A stretch of DNA of 64,000 nt from Bacillus sp. SLBN-46 (GCF_031453555.1 NZ_JAVIZM010000001.1:3789001-3853000); one strand, 5' to 3'; positions 32,161 to 46,231 are shown, numbered from the stretch's first letter. Numbers and translations are program-made. The notes: generated by a model not told the origin, from the letters alone.

Positions 32161-35100
32161 GCAAAAACGGCCTCCTTTTTCTCTTCCACAGCCATTGCTT
32201 CTGCTGAAAAATTCATTGATTCAATCACCTTTAGGATTGCATCCGCTGTATCTAGTGAGGTTAAGCAAGGAACTCCATTCTCAACCGCTTCACGGCGAAT
32301 TCTGAATCCATCTCGTTCCGGCTGCTTCCCTTTTGTCAGTGTGTTGATGATGAATTGTGCTTCTCCATGATGGATGACATCTAATAGTGTTTTTCCTTCT
32401 GAACCAATTTTCCCAACCACTTTCACCTGTAATCCTGCTGACTCTAAAACGGTAGCCGTACCGCTTGTTGCCATTAAACGATATCCGTTTGAAGCAAAAC
32501 GCTTGGCAAGCTTTAATGCTTCTTGTTTATCTTTATCAGCAACAGTAAACAATACAGTACCGAACTTTTGAATGTTCATGCCTGAAGCAATCAATCCCTT
32601 GTATAGAGCTTTTTCAAGCGTTATGTCCTTACCCATTACCTCACCTGTTGATTTCATCTCCGGTCCTAAGGTGATATCCACGCTTTTCAACTTGGCAAAT
32701 GAGAAAACCGGAACCTTAACATACACACCTGTTTTTTCTGGAACAAGTCCTGGAGTATAGCCCTGATCTGTCAATGAAACTCCTAAAATAGCTTTTGTTG
32801 CAATCTTTGCCATTGGAACTTGAGTGATTTTACTTAAAAATGGCACTGTACGACTGGATCGCGGGTTGACTTCGAGTACATAGACTTGACCTTGTGACAA
32901 TACATATTGAATATTTAACAATCCCACGATGTTTAAGCCTTTTGCCATTTTTACTGTGTATTCAACAAGTGTTTTCTTCACATCTTCAGATAGTGTTTGA
33001 GGCGGATACACTGCAATCGAGTCACCAGAATGGACCCCGGCTCGCTCGATATGTTCCATGATTCCAGGTATCAATACATTTTCCCCATCACAGATGGCAT
33101 CCACTTCAATTTCTTTTCCGGTTAAATAGCGGTCAATCAAGACTGGATGTTCTGGATTTACCTTTACTGCGTTTTTCATGTAATGAAGCAATTCTTTTTC
33201 ATGATAGACTATTTCCATTGCTCTACCGCCAAGAACATAGGATGGTCGGACTAGAACGGGATACCCGATATCGTTTGCAATCACTAGTGCATCTTCCACT
33301 GATAATGCCGTTTTTCCTAATGGCTGTGGAATATTTAGCTTTTCAAGTGCTTGTTCAAATTTATCTCTATTTTCTGCACGGTCTAAATCCTCAAGACTTG
33401 TTCCGAGAATTTTCACACCGTTTTCAGTAAGCTTAGCTGCAAGATTGATGGCTGTTTGACCACCAAATTGAACCACAACTCCAATAGGTTTTTCTAACTC
33501 AATAATGCTCATGACATCTTCAATCGTAAGCGGTTCAAAGTAAAGCTTATCCGATATACTAAAATCTGTGGATACCGTTTCAGGGTTGTTATTAATGATG
33601 ATCGCTTCATATCCGGCTTCTTTAATGGCCTTAACGGAATGAACCGTTGCATAGTCAAACTCAATCCCTTGACCAATACGAATGGGTCCAGAACCGAGAA
33701 CAATCACACTTTTTCTATCTGTAACCACCGACTCGTTTTCCTCTTCGTATGTTCCATAGTAATACGGGGTTTCCGATTCAAATTCTGCAGCACAGGTATC
33801 AACCATTTTGTATACAGGGACAATACCACTACTCTTCCGCAGGTTATTAATATCTCTCTCAGTCAAATTCCATAGCTCAGCTATTTTTTTATCCGTAAAG
33901 CCTTTTTGTTTTGCTTCAATTAGAATTTCTTGATCTAGTGGATTCGTTGCAAGCTGTCTTTCTAGTTCAATGATCCCTTCCATTTTCTTTAGGAAAAATA
34001 AATCTATCTTACTCCATTGATGGATAGTTTCAATGGTAATTCCACGTTTTAGCCCTTCTGCGATGTAAAAAAGCCGTTCATCGCCTGCTTTACGTATCCG
34101 TTTCTCGAGTAAATCATTATCAATTTCCTCTGCACCGTTTAATTCGAAATGGTACACGCCTGCCTCAAGGGAACGAATGGCCTTCAACAGGGATTCTTCA
34201 AACGTACGGCCTATTGCCATAATCTCTCCTGTTGCTTTCATTTGGGTTCCCAATGAGCGATTACCTGATTCAAATTTATCAAACGGCCACCTTGGTATTT
34301 TCGTCACGATATAATCAAGTGCCGGTTCAAAGCTGGCGTAGGTTTTCCCCGTAACAGGGTTCAACATTTCATCGAGTGTTAAGCCAACAGCAATTTTTGC
34401 AGCAAGCTTTGCAATCGGATAGCCAGTAGCTTTTGAGGCTAGAGCCGAAGAACGGCTAACACGTGGATTTACTTCGATAATATAATAGTTAAAGCTATCT
34501 GGATCTAAAGCAAGCTGAACGTTACAGCCCCCTTCAATCCCTAACTTTCGAATGATTTTTAGAGAAACATTTCGTAACAGCTGATATTCTCGATCACTTA
34601 GCGTCTGACTTGGGGCTACAACAATGGAATCACCGGTATGTACTCCAACCGGGTCAATATTTTCCATGTTACAAACGACAATTGCATTGTCATTTCCATC
34701 GCGCATGACTTCGTATTCAATTTCCTTAAAGCCAGCGATACTTTTTTCTAGCAGGCATTGATTAACAGGACTGTGCTTTAATCCGCTTGAGACAATTTCC
34801 TCTAATTCTTCAGGATTATGACAGATGCCGCCTCCCGTTCCTCCAAGGGTATAAGCCGGGCGAACAATGACAGGGAAGCCAATCTCTTCCACAAAAGCCT
34901 TTGCTTCGGCTAATTCATGAATAATTTCACTATCTGGTACCGGTTCATTTAATTCATTCATTAAGCTTCGGAAGAGATCTCGGTCTTCTGCTTGTTTAAT
35001 GGCTGAAAGTTTGGTTCCTAGTATTTCAACTTCGCATTCAGCTAGAACACCTGATGTTGCTAATTCAACGGCAAGGTTAAGACCTGTTTGCCCTCCAAGT

Positions 35101-35366
35101 GTAGCTAAAAGAGCATCCGGACGTTCCTTACGAATAATTCGGCTGACAAACTCTACTGTCAATGGTTCAATATAAACTGCGTCTGCAATTTCTGTGTCCG
35201 TCATAATTGTGGCAGGATTAGAGTTTACTAGAATGACACGGTAGCCTTCTTCCTTTAAAGCGATACATGCTTGAGTGCCTGCATAATCAAATTCGGCAGC
35301 TTGACCAATGACGATTGGTCCTGAACCAATTACTAGAATGGAGTTAATATCTTTACGTTTAGGCAT
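32157..35366 (-). CDS. pyrAB: Carbamoyl-phosphate synthase large subunit, pyrimidine-specific
   Basis: PyrAB (1069 aa) makes carbamoyl phosphate from bicarbonate, ammonia and two ATP. The two homologous ATP-grasp halves are evident: [17 protein letters not shown] near residue 14 and [16 protein letters not shown] near 560, with GGTGGGI and VLGGRAMEI loops. A C-terminal MGS-like allosteric domain begins near 935. It overlaps pyrAA by eight bases. Regulated with the operon by PyrR attenuation; the family is also feedback inhibited by UMP. Confidence 0.97.
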
Positions 35367-36446
35367 TTGCTGTAACCTCCTGTTTGTTCTCTTCCATCAT
35401 TGCAAGAAATTGATTAAATAAGCCGTTGGCATCTTCAGGTCCTGGTGAGGCCTCGGGATGGTACTGGACAGTAAAGGCGGGGTAATCTAAATGTTTTAGT
35501 CCTTCTACCGTACCATCATTAATCGCTATATGGGTGATTGCTAGTCTTGTGTCTTTAATTGAACCTTCTTCAACCGTATATCCATGATTTTGTGACGTAA
35601 TCGCAATTTTTCCAGTAGATAAATCTTTCACAGGGTGATTTGAACCTCGATGACCAAACTTCATTTTTTCCGTATTGGCTCCGCACGCTAGAGCAAATAG
35701 TTGATGACCTAGACAAATTCCAAAAAGAGGAACCTTACCTAAAACACCTTTTAACATATCAATAGCTTCAGGAACATCTTTCGGATCCCCAGGTCCATTG
35801 GACAGCATAATTCCATCTGGGCGTAATTGAAGAATTTCATCAGCGGTTGTATGATAAGGAACTACAACCACATCACAGTCACGCTGGTTTAGCTCTCGTA
35901 ATATTCCATGCTTCATTCCAAAGTCTACAAGGACTACTCTTTTCCCACGTGCTGGACTCGGATAAGCATTTTTAGTTGATACCTGCTTAACTTGGTTGAT
36001 TGGAAGTACGGTGCTTCGTAATTTTTTTAATACTTCCTCTGGATTTTTTTCTATACTACAGATGACACCTTTCAAGGTTCCATATTGACGGATTATTCTT
36101 GTTAACTTCCTTGTATCAATCCCTGCAATCCCCGGGATTTTTTTCATTTCAAAATACTCAGCTAAGGTAAATTCACTTCTCCAATTGGAGGGAAAATCAG
36201 CAGATTCTTTAACAATGAAGCCCTTCACAGCTGGGTTGATTGATTCGAAGTCGTCCCGATTAATCCCATAATTGCCTATAAGCGGATACGTAAGGGTAAC
36301 AATTTGTCCACAGTAGGATGGGTCCGAAAGAATTTCTTGATAGCCAGTCATACCTGTATTAAATACCACTTCCCCAATGGTTTCTGTATCACTGCCAAAC
36401 CCTTTTCCAATAAATATCGTTCCGTCTTCTAATATCAGCTGCTTTT

Positions 36447-36450
<4 letters not shown>
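35359..36450 (-). CDS. pyrAA: Carbamoyl-phosphate synthase small subunit, pyrimidine-specific
   Basis: PyrAA (363 aa) hydrolyses glutamine and channels ammonia to PyrAB. The N-terminal half has [15 protein letters not shown]; the class I amidotransferase half has the nucleophile in [17 protein letters not shown] and the triad histidine in [11 protein letters not shown]. Although the frame runs 20 codons further, the ATG at KKQLILEDG overlaps the pyrC stop as ATGA and matches the known length (364). Confidence 0.97.
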
Positions 36451-38637
<2,187 letters not shown>

Positions 38638-38682
38638 TCAAGATCCCGCCTCTCATTTTTAATAAAGGCTCTGTTAAACTTG

Positions 38683-38816
38683 CCTGTTGATTTCCGCTCC
38701 AGGCACTTCGCTTTCCGTGGGTGTTTCGGTGAGCCTCCTCGGCGCAAGCGCCTGCGGGGTCTCACCTGAACCATACTCCCACAGGAGTCTTCGTGCCTTC
38801 CGCTCCAATCAACAGG
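38683..38816 (-). repeat. GC-rich structured repeat, copy 1 (pyrB leader)
   Basis: Bounded by a perfect 10-bp inverted repeat, CCTGTTGATT (38683-38692) and AATCAACAGG (38807-38816). The inner 128 bp (38686-38813) matches 60857-60984 at about 116 of 128 positions without gaps. It contains a direct repeat TTCCGCTCC at both ends and short stems: ACTCC/GGAGT, GGCGC/GCGCC, GGTGAG/CTCACC and GGCAC/GTGCC. A second, outer inverted repeat (38665-38678 with 38838-38851, 13 of 14) encloses it. It is much richer in G+C than the surrounding DNA and encodes no convincing protein. Confidence 0.9.
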
Positions 38817-38851
38817 GTGTAAAAATCAACACTGTTCTTTAACACAGCCTT

Positions 38852-38965
38852 AAAAAAACACCCTAATCTTATAATTAGAGTGTAGTAACGTCCATACTTA
38901 GTAACCAAGGTAAATCAGCTTGGTTTTTAAGTTATACACCCTTATAAGCCTCTCAGGACTTCCTT
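38852..38965 (-). promoter_or_regulatory. PyrR attenuator 3 (pyrP-pyrB)
   Basis: Minus-strand RNA carries the PyrR-binding loop AGTCCTGAGAGGCTT (about 38946-38961), then an alternative stem region and a terminator whose arms ACACTCTAAT and ATTAGGGTGT (38858-38883) are followed by seven T. With UMP, PyrR stabilises the binding stem and allows termination before pyrB. Confidence 0.92.
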
Positions 38966-38979
38966 TAAAAGGTTGTTAT

Positions 38980-40290
38980 TTATGCAGTTTTCTTGTTCTT
39001 TACAGATTCTGTTTCTTCAAACATATTTTCTTCAACTGGTTGTTTTCCTGGAAGAATGAGGTTTAGCAACACACCAATGATTGCCGCTAAAGCCATCCCT
39101 TGAATTTGAATATTAAAAGGCAGTTTGACTATTGCTCCTCCAATTCCTAAAACTAATATGACGGAAGAAATCACTAGGTTACGTTTATCACCGAAATCAA
39201 TTTTACTGTCTACTAGCATCCTTAATCCTGAAGACGCGATAATTCCAAACAGAAGGATGGATACGCCTCCCATAACTGGAGTTGGGATTGTACTTATTAA
39301 TGCAGTCACTTTTCCAATAAATCCGAAGATGATGGCCAGCACTGCTGCTCCGGCAATAACATACACACTGTAAACCCTCGTTATTGCAAGAACACCAATG
39401 TTTTCACCATAGGTTGTCTTTGGAGGTCCACCAATTAGAGCTGAGATGATCGTCGCTGTTCCATCGCCTAGAATGGAACGATGAAGTCCTGGTTCCTTAA
39501 TGTAGTCACGTCCAACCACTTTACTTAGGACAAGCTGATGACCGATATGTTCTGACAAAGTAACAACCGCTACAGGTACCATCAGTGCTACTAAATCCCA
39601 AGTGAATTTCACCTTATAACTTACAAATGGAATCATAAAATCTGGCTTCTCAAACCAATGTGCTTTCAAGACTGGTGAAAAATCCACAATCCCTATTATT
39701 AAAGCGTATATATATCCCACAATGATACCTGCTAATATTGGAATAATACTAAACATTTTTTTAGCGTATATCGAAAAGATAATCGTTGCTGCTAAGGTAA
39801 CAAGTGCTGCAGAGAAATGAAGCATGCTGTACTTTCCAGTAGGGTTATTCATTGCCATTCCAACAGCTGTTCCTGAAAGTGCTAATCCAATTACGATAAT
39901 TACTGGACCAACCACGATTGGCGGAAGTAAATTCATAATCCAGCGGTGACCCGCCTTACTAATAACCAAGGCAACGATTCCATATACTAGGCCTGCCAGA
40001 AATGTCCCCACCATAGCTGCTCCTGGTCCACCAGCAGCTTTTGCTGCAATCACTGGTGCGATAAAGGCAAATGAAGATCCAAGGTAAGCTGGGACTTGCA
40101 TTTTTGTGATAAGTAAAAAAGCTAATGTCCCAAGTCCACTTGAGATTAATGCTATAGCTGGGCTTAAACCTACAAGGTAAGGTACTAAAATGGTTGCCCC
40201 AAACATTGCAAATAAGTGCTGTAGGCTTAATGTAAGCCATTGGGTAGGTTTTGGAATATCTTTTACGTCTAGGATTGGTTTGTTGTTCAT
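38980..40290 (-). CDS. pyrP: Uracil permease
   Basis: PyrP (436 aa) is a uracil:proton symporter of the NCS2 family in the cytoplasmic membrane, with about 12-14 hydrophobic segments. Family motifs include LSLQHLFAMFGATILVPYL at the N-terminus, the substrate region LSEHIGHQ near residue 240 and GPPKTTYGENIGV near 290. It sits second in the pyr operon between attenuators 2 and 3, as in B. subtilis. Confidence 0.96.
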   Translation of the reverse strand: MNNKPILDVKDIPKPTQWLTLSLQHLFAMFGATILVPYLVGLSPAIALISSGLGTLAFLLITKMQVPAYLGSSFAFIAPVIAAKAAGGPGAAMVGTFLAGLVYGIVALVISKAGHRWIMNLLPPIVVGPVIIVIGLALSGTAVGMAMNNPTGKYSMLHFSAALVTLAATIIFSIYAKKMFSIIPILAGIIVGYIYALIIGIVDFSPVLKAHWFEKPDFMIPFVSYKVKFTWDLVALMVPVAVVTLSEHIGHQLVLSKVVGRDYIKEPGLHRSILGDGTATIISALIGGPPKTTYGENIGVLAITRVYSVYVIAGAAVLAIIFGFIGKVTALISTIPTPVMGGVSILLFGIIASSGLRMLVDSKIDFGDKRNLVISSVILVLGIGGAIVKLPFNIQIQGMALAAIIGVLLNLILPGKQPVEENMFEETESVKNKKTA

Positions 40291-40343
40291 TTTTTTCTCC
40301 CCTATTTTTATATCGATTATATTTATTGTCTACCTTTTGGCAT

Positions 40344-40445
40344 AAAAAAAACCCTCTTTGCCACTGCGGGTACAAAGAGGGTATGGATATGCCGAAATAA
40401 AATGGTTACCGGCATTTTCCCCTTTGTCAGCCTCACAGGACTGCC
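40344..40445 (-). promoter_or_regulatory. PyrR attenuator 2 (pyrR-pyrP)
   Basis: The PyrR-binding loop reads GCAGTCCTGTGAGGCTGA (about 40427-40444). The terminator is ACCCTCTTTG paired with CAAAGAGGGT (40351-40382), followed by TTTTTTTATG. The order binding loop, alternative antiterminator, terminator matches the established pyr mechanism. Confidence 0.93.
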
Positions 40446-40462
40446 TTTAAAAAGGGTGCTAT

Positions 40463-41150
<688 letters not shown>

Positions 41151-41161
41151 TAACTATAGTC

Positions 41162-41190
41162 ATCTTACTTGATTTTCATACTTGCGTCAA
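41162..41190 (-). promoter_or_regulatory. pyr operon promoter
   Basis: TTGACG (41185-41190) and TAAGAT (41162-41167), spacer exactly 17. The -35 overlaps the stop codon of the upstream pseudouridine synthase gene. Transcripts starting near 41155 would include the whole attenuator 1 structure. Confidence 0.8.
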
Positions 41191-42098
41191 TGTTTATTTC
41201 GTAAATTCACAAGAAGTTGCTCAAAATCTTCAGGAAGCGGGGCTTCAAATTCTAAATACTCGTTTGTTCTAGGATGTGTAAATCCAAGAATACCAGCATG
41301 TAGAGCTTGTCCGTCTATATCAAGCGTTCTTTTCGGTCCATATTTTGGATCACCGGCAAGTGGATAACCAATATATTTCATATGAACACGAATTTGATGA
41401 GTTCTACCTGTTTCTAATTGACATTCCACAAAGGTAAAGTCCTTAAACCGTTCAATTACATGAAAATGTGTAACTGCATGCTTTCCTTTATCAACAACCG
41501 TCATACTTTGGCGCTCTTTAGGATCTCTGCCTAGCGGGGCATCAATGGTACCAAAGTCGTGCGGAATCACACCATGTACAATCGCTTTATATTTACGAGT
41601 AACCGTCTTTTCAACCAGCTGATTGACAAGACTTTCATGAGCCATATCATTTTTAGCAACCATTAAAAGACCTGAGGTATCTTTATCAATTCGATGAACA
41701 ATTCCAGGTCTTAGAACACCGTTAATTCCTGACAAATCCTTACAGTGAAACATTAAACCATTTACTAATGTTCCTGTCAAATGTCCAGGTGCAGGGTGAA
41801 CCACCATGCCTCTTGGCTTATTAACAACTAATACATCACTATCTTCGTAAAAAATATCTAACCCTAGATCCTCTGGCAGGACATCCAACTCTTCTGGGTC
41901 AGGAATAGAAATTTCAATCCGATCGTTAAGACTGCATTTATAATTAGTTTTAATGGTTTGCCCATTGACGAGGACATTCCCATCTTTAATCCATATCTGA
42001 ACTTGCGATCTTGACCATTCATCATTGAGGCTTGAAATAACCTTATCTATACGGTCACCTTTTTGCTCATCAAGAATGGTGTGTTCCATTTTCTCCAT
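41187..42098 (-). CDS. ylyB: RluD-family pseudouridine synthase (YlyB)
   Basis: A 303-residue RluA/RluD-type rRNA pseudouridine synthase. An S4 RNA-binding domain occupies about residues 5-70 ([22 protein letters not shown]). The catalytic motif [18 protein letters not shown] carries the active aspartate, and [12 protein letters not shown] and GHPLAGD-like [11 protein letters not shown] follow. AAAGGAG precedes the chosen ATG, inside the 3' end of lspA. The exact target uridine cannot be read from sequence. Confidence 0.93.
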   Translation of the reverse strand: MEKMEHTILDEQKGDRIDKVISSLNDEWSRSQVQIWIKDGNVLVNGQTIKTNYKCSLNDRIEISIPDPEELDVLPEDLGLDIFYEDSDVLVVNKPRGMVVHPAPGHLTGTLVNGLMFHCKDLSGINGVLRPGIVHRIDKDTSGLLMVAKNDMAHESLVNQLVEKTVTRKYKAIVHGVIPHDFGTIDAPLGRDPKERQSMTVVDKGKHAVTHFHVIERFKDFTFVECQLETGRTHQIRVHMKYIGYPLAGDPKYGPKRTLDIDGQALHAGILGFTHPRTNEYLEFEAPLPEDFEQLLVNLRNKH

Positions 42099-42561
42099 GT
42101 AATTTCTCCTTTGATTCTCTCTCTTCACGCAGCATCTGAATCATTAATACAACGACACCAATGACTAAAGCCGAGTCAGCAATATTAAACACTGGAAAAT
42201 TGTAGGTAAAGATGTAGGTGTGAATAAAGTCCACCACTTCTTTGCGAACAACCCGGTCAATGAAATTTCCGATTGCTCCGCCTAACATTAAGGCTAAGGA
42301 TACACCCAATAACCATTTTCCTTTTGCTGCTTTCTGCATGTAATACATGATCGCGACAATGACAATAATTGTAATAACATAAAATAACCACATTTGCCCC
42401 TGTAAAATTCCCCAGGCAGCACCACGATTACGGTGTGACGTAATATACAAAATATTATCAATGATAGGAATACTGTCACCTAAGTTCATTTTGCTTACTA
42501 TTAACCATTTTGTAATTTGATCTAATAAAATAACAAAAAGTGCGATTAAGTAATAAAACAC
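42070..42561 (-). CDS. lspA: Lipoprotein signal peptidase (signal peptidase II)
   Basis: LspA (163 aa) cleaves signal peptides from diacylglyceryl-modified prolipoproteins. It has four membrane helices and the two catalytic aspartates Asp102 (GNFIDRVVR) and Asp129 ([11 protein letters not shown]), with the conserved NRGAAWGIL. The start is GTG. The C-terminus overlaps the start of ylyB by 29 bases, so the two are coupled. Confidence 0.96.
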   Translation of the reverse strand: MFYYLIALFVILLDQITKWLIVSKMNLGDSIPIIDNILYITSHRNRGAAWGILQGQMWLFYVITIIVIVAIMYYMQKAAKGKWLLGVSLALMLGGAIGNFIDRVVRKEVVDFIHTYIFTYNFPVFNIADSALVIGVVVLMIQMLREERESKEKLHGENGTHHS

Positions 42562-42639
42562 TAAGAAATACCCCCAAGCCTAAACTGACTTACTTCTTAA
42601 GCATTTTAGCATACTTTTTCGCGAAACGACAATGTAACC

Positions 42640-42936
42640 TCATAAAAAAGAGGTTGAAATTGATTTTTTATAATACGTTTGCAAATAGTGTGAATCCTCC
42701 AGCGACTTTAGTGTAGGTATCATGGATAATAAATCATCAGGGATGAGTTCACCTGAAATTTCACAATGACCAAAATTTCCAGCTTCAAATTTGTGAATAG
42801 CTGTGTTAATGTCAGCTAGTTCTTCTTCTAGAATGGATGTTAACCACTCCTGCCTCTTCTTGTTCCTTAGTGAATGTTCGATTTCTTTTCTTGTTTGACG
42901 GAGTTCTAAAAACAGCTTTTCCTGCGTTGCATTCAT
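42640..42936 (-). CDS. ylyA: Short TraR/DksA-like protein without zinc cysteines (YlyA-like)
   Basis: A 98-residue protein between ileS and lspA, the position of ylyA in B. subtilis. The N-terminal half is coiled-coil-like (LFLELRQTRKEIEHSLRNKK). The second half has a degenerate DksA/TraR text, FEAGNFGHCEISGELIPDDLL, but only one of the four zinc cysteines, and the C-terminal CxxC is replaced by HYLQTYY. It is shorter than I recall for B. subtilis YlyA, an RNA polymerase-binding protein affecting SigG activity. Function here is inferred from position and partial motif. GGAGG and ATG are good. Confidence 0.65.
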   Translation of the reverse strand: MNATQEKLFLELRQTRKEIEHSLRNKKRQEWLTSILEEELADINTAIHKFEAGNFGHCEISGELIPDDLLSMIPTLKSLEDSHYLQTYYKKSISTSFL

Positions 42937-43052
42937 AGTTGTTACCTCCGTGAATCATTTGTTTTATTATTTCCCTCAACCTACAAATGACCCCGGAAAA
43001 CATTTGACAACGGCAACAACAATTAACGAAAAAGGGAAAATTTAAATAATAG

Positions 43053-43084
43053 TAAAAAGCCCCCTGCATTTCTGCATGGGGCCT
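43053..43084 (-). terminator. ileS terminator
   Basis: GCCCCATGCA (43073-43082) pairs with TGCAGGGGGC (43059-43068) across four bases, followed by TTTTTACT on the minus strand, ten bases after the ileS stop. Confidence 0.92.
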
Positions 43085-43094
43085 TCATTTTTTA

Positions 43095-45866
43095 TTAAGC
43101 TAAGTGTGTATAGTTTTCTTTTACTACTTCTGCACATCGTGGGCAAAGGGTTTTATGCTCTTGATCCTGACCTACTTCAGGTGTTACAATCCAGCATCGC
43201 TCACATGTTTCTCCCTCAGCTTTTGTTACAACAATAGCTGCTCCCTCAAGCTTAAGGGCATTTTCAGGGGCTTCCTCATAAGTTCCAGCCACTTCAAAAC
43301 CAGAAACAATAAACAATTGCTTCATGTTTTCTTCAATCGAATCTAACAGTGCCTTTGATTTATCATTAACATATAAGGTAATTTTTGCTGTTAATGACTT
43401 ACCAATTACTTTTTGATTTCTAGCTTCTTCTAGTGCTTTTAAGACATCATCACGAAGCTTCATAAATGCCGTCCATTTTTCCTCTAAAGCTTTCGCACCT
43501 GCAAGTTCCTTATACTCTGGAAGATCGGTCAATTGAACACTTTCTTCTTCGACTGCAGGGATGAATTTCCACACTTCATCTGCTGTATGAGAGAGAATAG
43601 GTGATACTAATTTTGTTAGCGCAAGCAGTGACTCGTATAATACCGTTTGAATGGCTCTGCGTTCATGATTATCTGCTGCTTCAATATAAAGGACATCCTT
43701 TGCAAAGTCTAGGTAGAATGCACTTAAGTCTAAAGTACAGAAATTATTTACAGCATGATAAATGCCTGCAAACTCATAGTTTTCATAAGCTTGGCGAACA
43801 TATTTAATTAGCTTATTTAATTTAACAAGCATAAATTGGTCAACTTCACGCAGGTTTTCGTAGGCAACAGCATCTGTTGATGGATTAAAGTCGGCTAAGT
43901 TTCCAAGTAAAAAACGGAAGGTATTACGAATTTTACGATATACCTCAGCAACCTGCTTAAGAATCGCATCGGAAACACGAACATCTGCCTGATAATCAAC
44001 AGAGGCAACCCATAGTCGTAAAATATCTGCTCCTAACTGATTCATAACCTTCGCAGGTACAACCACATTACCTATTGATTTACTCATTTTTCTACCTTCA
44101 CCATCAAGCGCGAAACCATGGCTCAAGACTCCTTTATATGGAGCTTTGCCAGATACAGCAACTGCAGTGGATAGGGATGAGTTAAACCAGCCACGGTATT
44201 GGTCAGATCCTTCTAAATAAAGGTCTGCTGGGCGGACTAAATCTTCTCTTTCTAGAAGAACCGCTTGATGGGAAGAACCAGAATCAAACCAAACATCCAT
44301 AATATCAGTTTCTTTAGTAAAGATTCCATTCGGGCTTCCTGGGTGAGTAAAGCCTTCCGGAAGTAATTCCTTCGCTTCTTTTTCGAACCAAATATTAGAT
44401 CCATGTGCGCGGAATAATTCAGATACATGATTAATCGTTTCGTCAGTAATAATCTCTTCACCATTTTCCGCATAGAAAACTGGAATTGGTACACCCCAAA
44501 CGCGCTGACGAGAAATACACCAGTCACCACGGTCACGAACCATATTAAACAGTCGTGTCTCGCCCCAAGCAGGAACCCATTTCGTTTCCTTAACTGCTTC
44601 TAACAAATCTTCACGGAAGTCTTTAATAGAAGCGAACCATTGGGCAGTAGCACGGAAAATTACTGGTTTCTTTGTTCTCCAATCATGTGGATACGAGTGA
44701 GTGATAAATGATAATTTCAACAGTGCACCTGCTTCTTCTAAAGCCTGTGCAATCGGCTTATTAGCAGTATCATAAAATAAGCCTTCGAAACCCGGTGCCT
44801 CACTTGTCATCACACCTTTGTCATCTACAGGACAAAGAACATCTAATCCATATTTCTGACCAACATAAAAGTCATCTTCCCCATGTCCAGGCGCGGTATG
44901 AACACAGCCAGTACCTGCATCAGTGGTTACGTGTTCACCCAACATCACTAACGAATCACGGTCATATAATGGGTGTGCTGCGACAATATATTCTAATTCA
45001 GCACCCTTCACTTTTTGAACAACTGTAGTATCTTCCCAGCCGATTTCTTTTGTTACTGCTTCTAAAAGTGCTTCAGCAACAAGGTACTTACTTCCATTTG
45101 CAGATACAATCACATAGGTTAGGTCAGGATGAACAGAAATCCCCAGGTTTGCAGGAATAGTCCACGGCGTTGTAGTCCAAATGATGATTTGCGTATCAGT
45201 ATCAAGGACACCCTTGCCGTCCTTCACCTTAAAACCAACATAAATAGAAGCTGAACGTTTATCTTGATATTCAATTTCCGCTTCAGCTAAGGCTGATTCA
45301 CTAGATGGTGACCAGTAAACTGGCTTTTTGCCTTTGTAAATATAGCCTTTTTTCGCCATTTCACCAAATACTTTAATTTGTTGTGCTTCGTATTCAGGTT
45401 TTAAAGTAATATATGGATTTTCCCAATCACCACGAACACCAAGACGCTTAAATTGTGTACGCTGATTATCAACCTGCTCAAGTGCATATTTAGTACATAG
45501 CTGACGAAATTCTGCTACCGTCATTTCTTTCCGCTTTACACCTTTATTTGTTAATGCCTGCTCGATTGGGAGGCCATGTGTATCCCAACCAGGTACGTAA
45601 GGAGCATGATAACCGCTCATTGATTTATAACGAACAATCATATCTTTTAAAATTTTATTAAGTGCATGGCCCATATGAATATCGCCGTTAGCATACGGAG
45701 GTCCATCATGTAATACAAACATTGGACGGCCTTTTGTCCGTTCCTGCACTTGCTGATAAATCTTCATTTCTTCCCATTTAGCCTGGATTTCAGGCTCTCT
45801 TTGGGGAAGATTGCCCCGCATTGGAAACTCAGTTTGCGGCATTAATAACGTATCTTTATATTCCAT
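43095..45866 (-). CDS. ileS: Isoleucyl-tRNA synthetase
   Basis: IleS (923 aa; B. subtilis 921) charges tRNA-Ile. The class I signatures are [14 protein letters not shown] (HIGH-type, near residue 54) and [10 protein letters not shown] (KMSKS, near 595). The CP1 editing domain lies between, with [12 protein letters not shown] and [18 protein letters not shown]. The C-terminal zinc finger uses CERCW and CPRC. This is the bacterial mupirocin-sensitive class by length and the short C-terminus. GGAGG precedes the ATG. Expression is controlled by the upstream T-box leader. Confidence 0.97.
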   Translation of the reverse strand: MEYKDTLLMPQTEFPMRGNLPQREPEIQAKWEEMKIYQQVQERTKGRPMFVLHDGPPYANGDIHMGHALNKILKDMIVRYKSMSGYHAPYVPGWDTHGLPIEQALTNKGVKRKEMTVAEFRQLCTKYALEQVDNQRTQFKRLGVRGDWENPYITLKPEYEAQQIKVFGEMAKKGYIYKGKKPVYWSPSSESALAEAEIEYQDKRSASIYVGFKVKDGKGVLDTDTQIIIWTTTPWTIPANLGISVHPDLTYVIVSANGSKYLVAEALLEAVTKEIGWEDTTVVQKVKGAELEYIVAAHPLYDRDSLVMLGEHVTTDAGTGCVHTAPGHGEDDFYVGQKYGLDVLCPVDDKGVMTSEAPGFEGLFYDTANKPIAQALEEAGALLKLSFITHSYPHDWRTKKPVIFRATAQWFASIKDFREDLLEAVKETKWVPAWGETRLFNMVRDRGDWCISRQRVWGVPIPVFYAENGEEIITDETINHVSELFRAHGSNIWFEKEAKELLPEGFTHPGSPNGIFTKETDIMDVWFDSGSSHQAVLLEREDLVRPADLYLEGSDQYRGWFNSSLSTAVAVSGKAPYKGVLSHGFALDGEGRKMSKSIGNVVVPAKVMNQLGADILRLWVASVDYQADVRVSDAILKQVAEVYRKIRNTFRFLLGNLADFNPSTDAVAYENLREVDQFMLVKLNKLIKYVRQAYENYEFAGIYHAVNNFCTLDLSAFYLDFAKDVLYIEAADNHERRAIQTVLYESLLALTKLVSPILSHTADEVWKFIPAVEEESVQLTDLPEYKELAGAKALEEKWTAFMKLRDDVLKALEEARNQKVIGKSLTAKITLYVNDKSKALLDSIEENMKQLFIVSGFEVAGTYEEAPENALKLEGAAIVVTKAEGETCERCWIVTPEVGQDQEHKTLCPRCAEVVKENYTHLA

Positions 45867-45919
45867 TTTTTCTTCCTCCTGATATCCTCTTCATATAACA
45901 GAATAGCCAATAGACAAAT

Positions 45920-46195
45920 AAAAAAACCCTCTCATCCCAAAATAGGGACGAGAAGGTTTTTATTCCCGCGGTACCACCCTGATAGATAATACCGTTACGT
46001 ACTATCCTCTTAAGCATTCGTAACGTGAATAACACGCCTGAGCCTACTGCCCAACTAAAGGGGTTCGGTCCGGAACTCAAGGGTGATCTTCCAATTTTTC
46101 AGCCTTACCGGGCTTACACCATCCCCGACTCGCTATCTAAGCCAATGAAAAATCGTACTGTCCCTTTCATCGTCATTGCCAATCTATACAACTAT
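45920..46195 (-). promoter_or_regulatory. Isoleucine T-box riboswitch
   Basis: The T-box sequence AGGGTGGTACCGCGGGA occupies 45964-45980 on the minus strand. It is followed by a terminator (about 45926-45958, arms AACCTTCTCGTCCC and GGGATGAGAGGGTT) ending in seven T. Stem I lies at about 46065-46140 and contains AGCGAGTCGGGGATGGTGTAA-type AG-box text. The best specifier is ATC (isoleucine) at 46085-46087, followed by a purine. Uncharged tRNA-Ile should prevent termination and raise ileS expression. This accounts for the whole 360-base gap between divIVA and ileS. Confidence 0.94.
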
Positions 46196-46201
46196 CTAAA
46201 A

Positions 46202-46231
46202 ATTATATGCTAATAAATCCGAATCCGTCAA
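46202..46231 (-). promoter_or_regulatory. ileS promoter
   Basis: TTGACG (46226-46231) and TATAAT (46202-46207), spacer 18, directly upstream of the T-box leader. The -35 overlaps the divIVA stop codon. Confidence 0.82.

Noticed and set aside
42600..42660. Terminator after ylyA (AACCTC/GAGGTT)
   Set aside because: The stem is short and is not followed by a T run on the coding strand.
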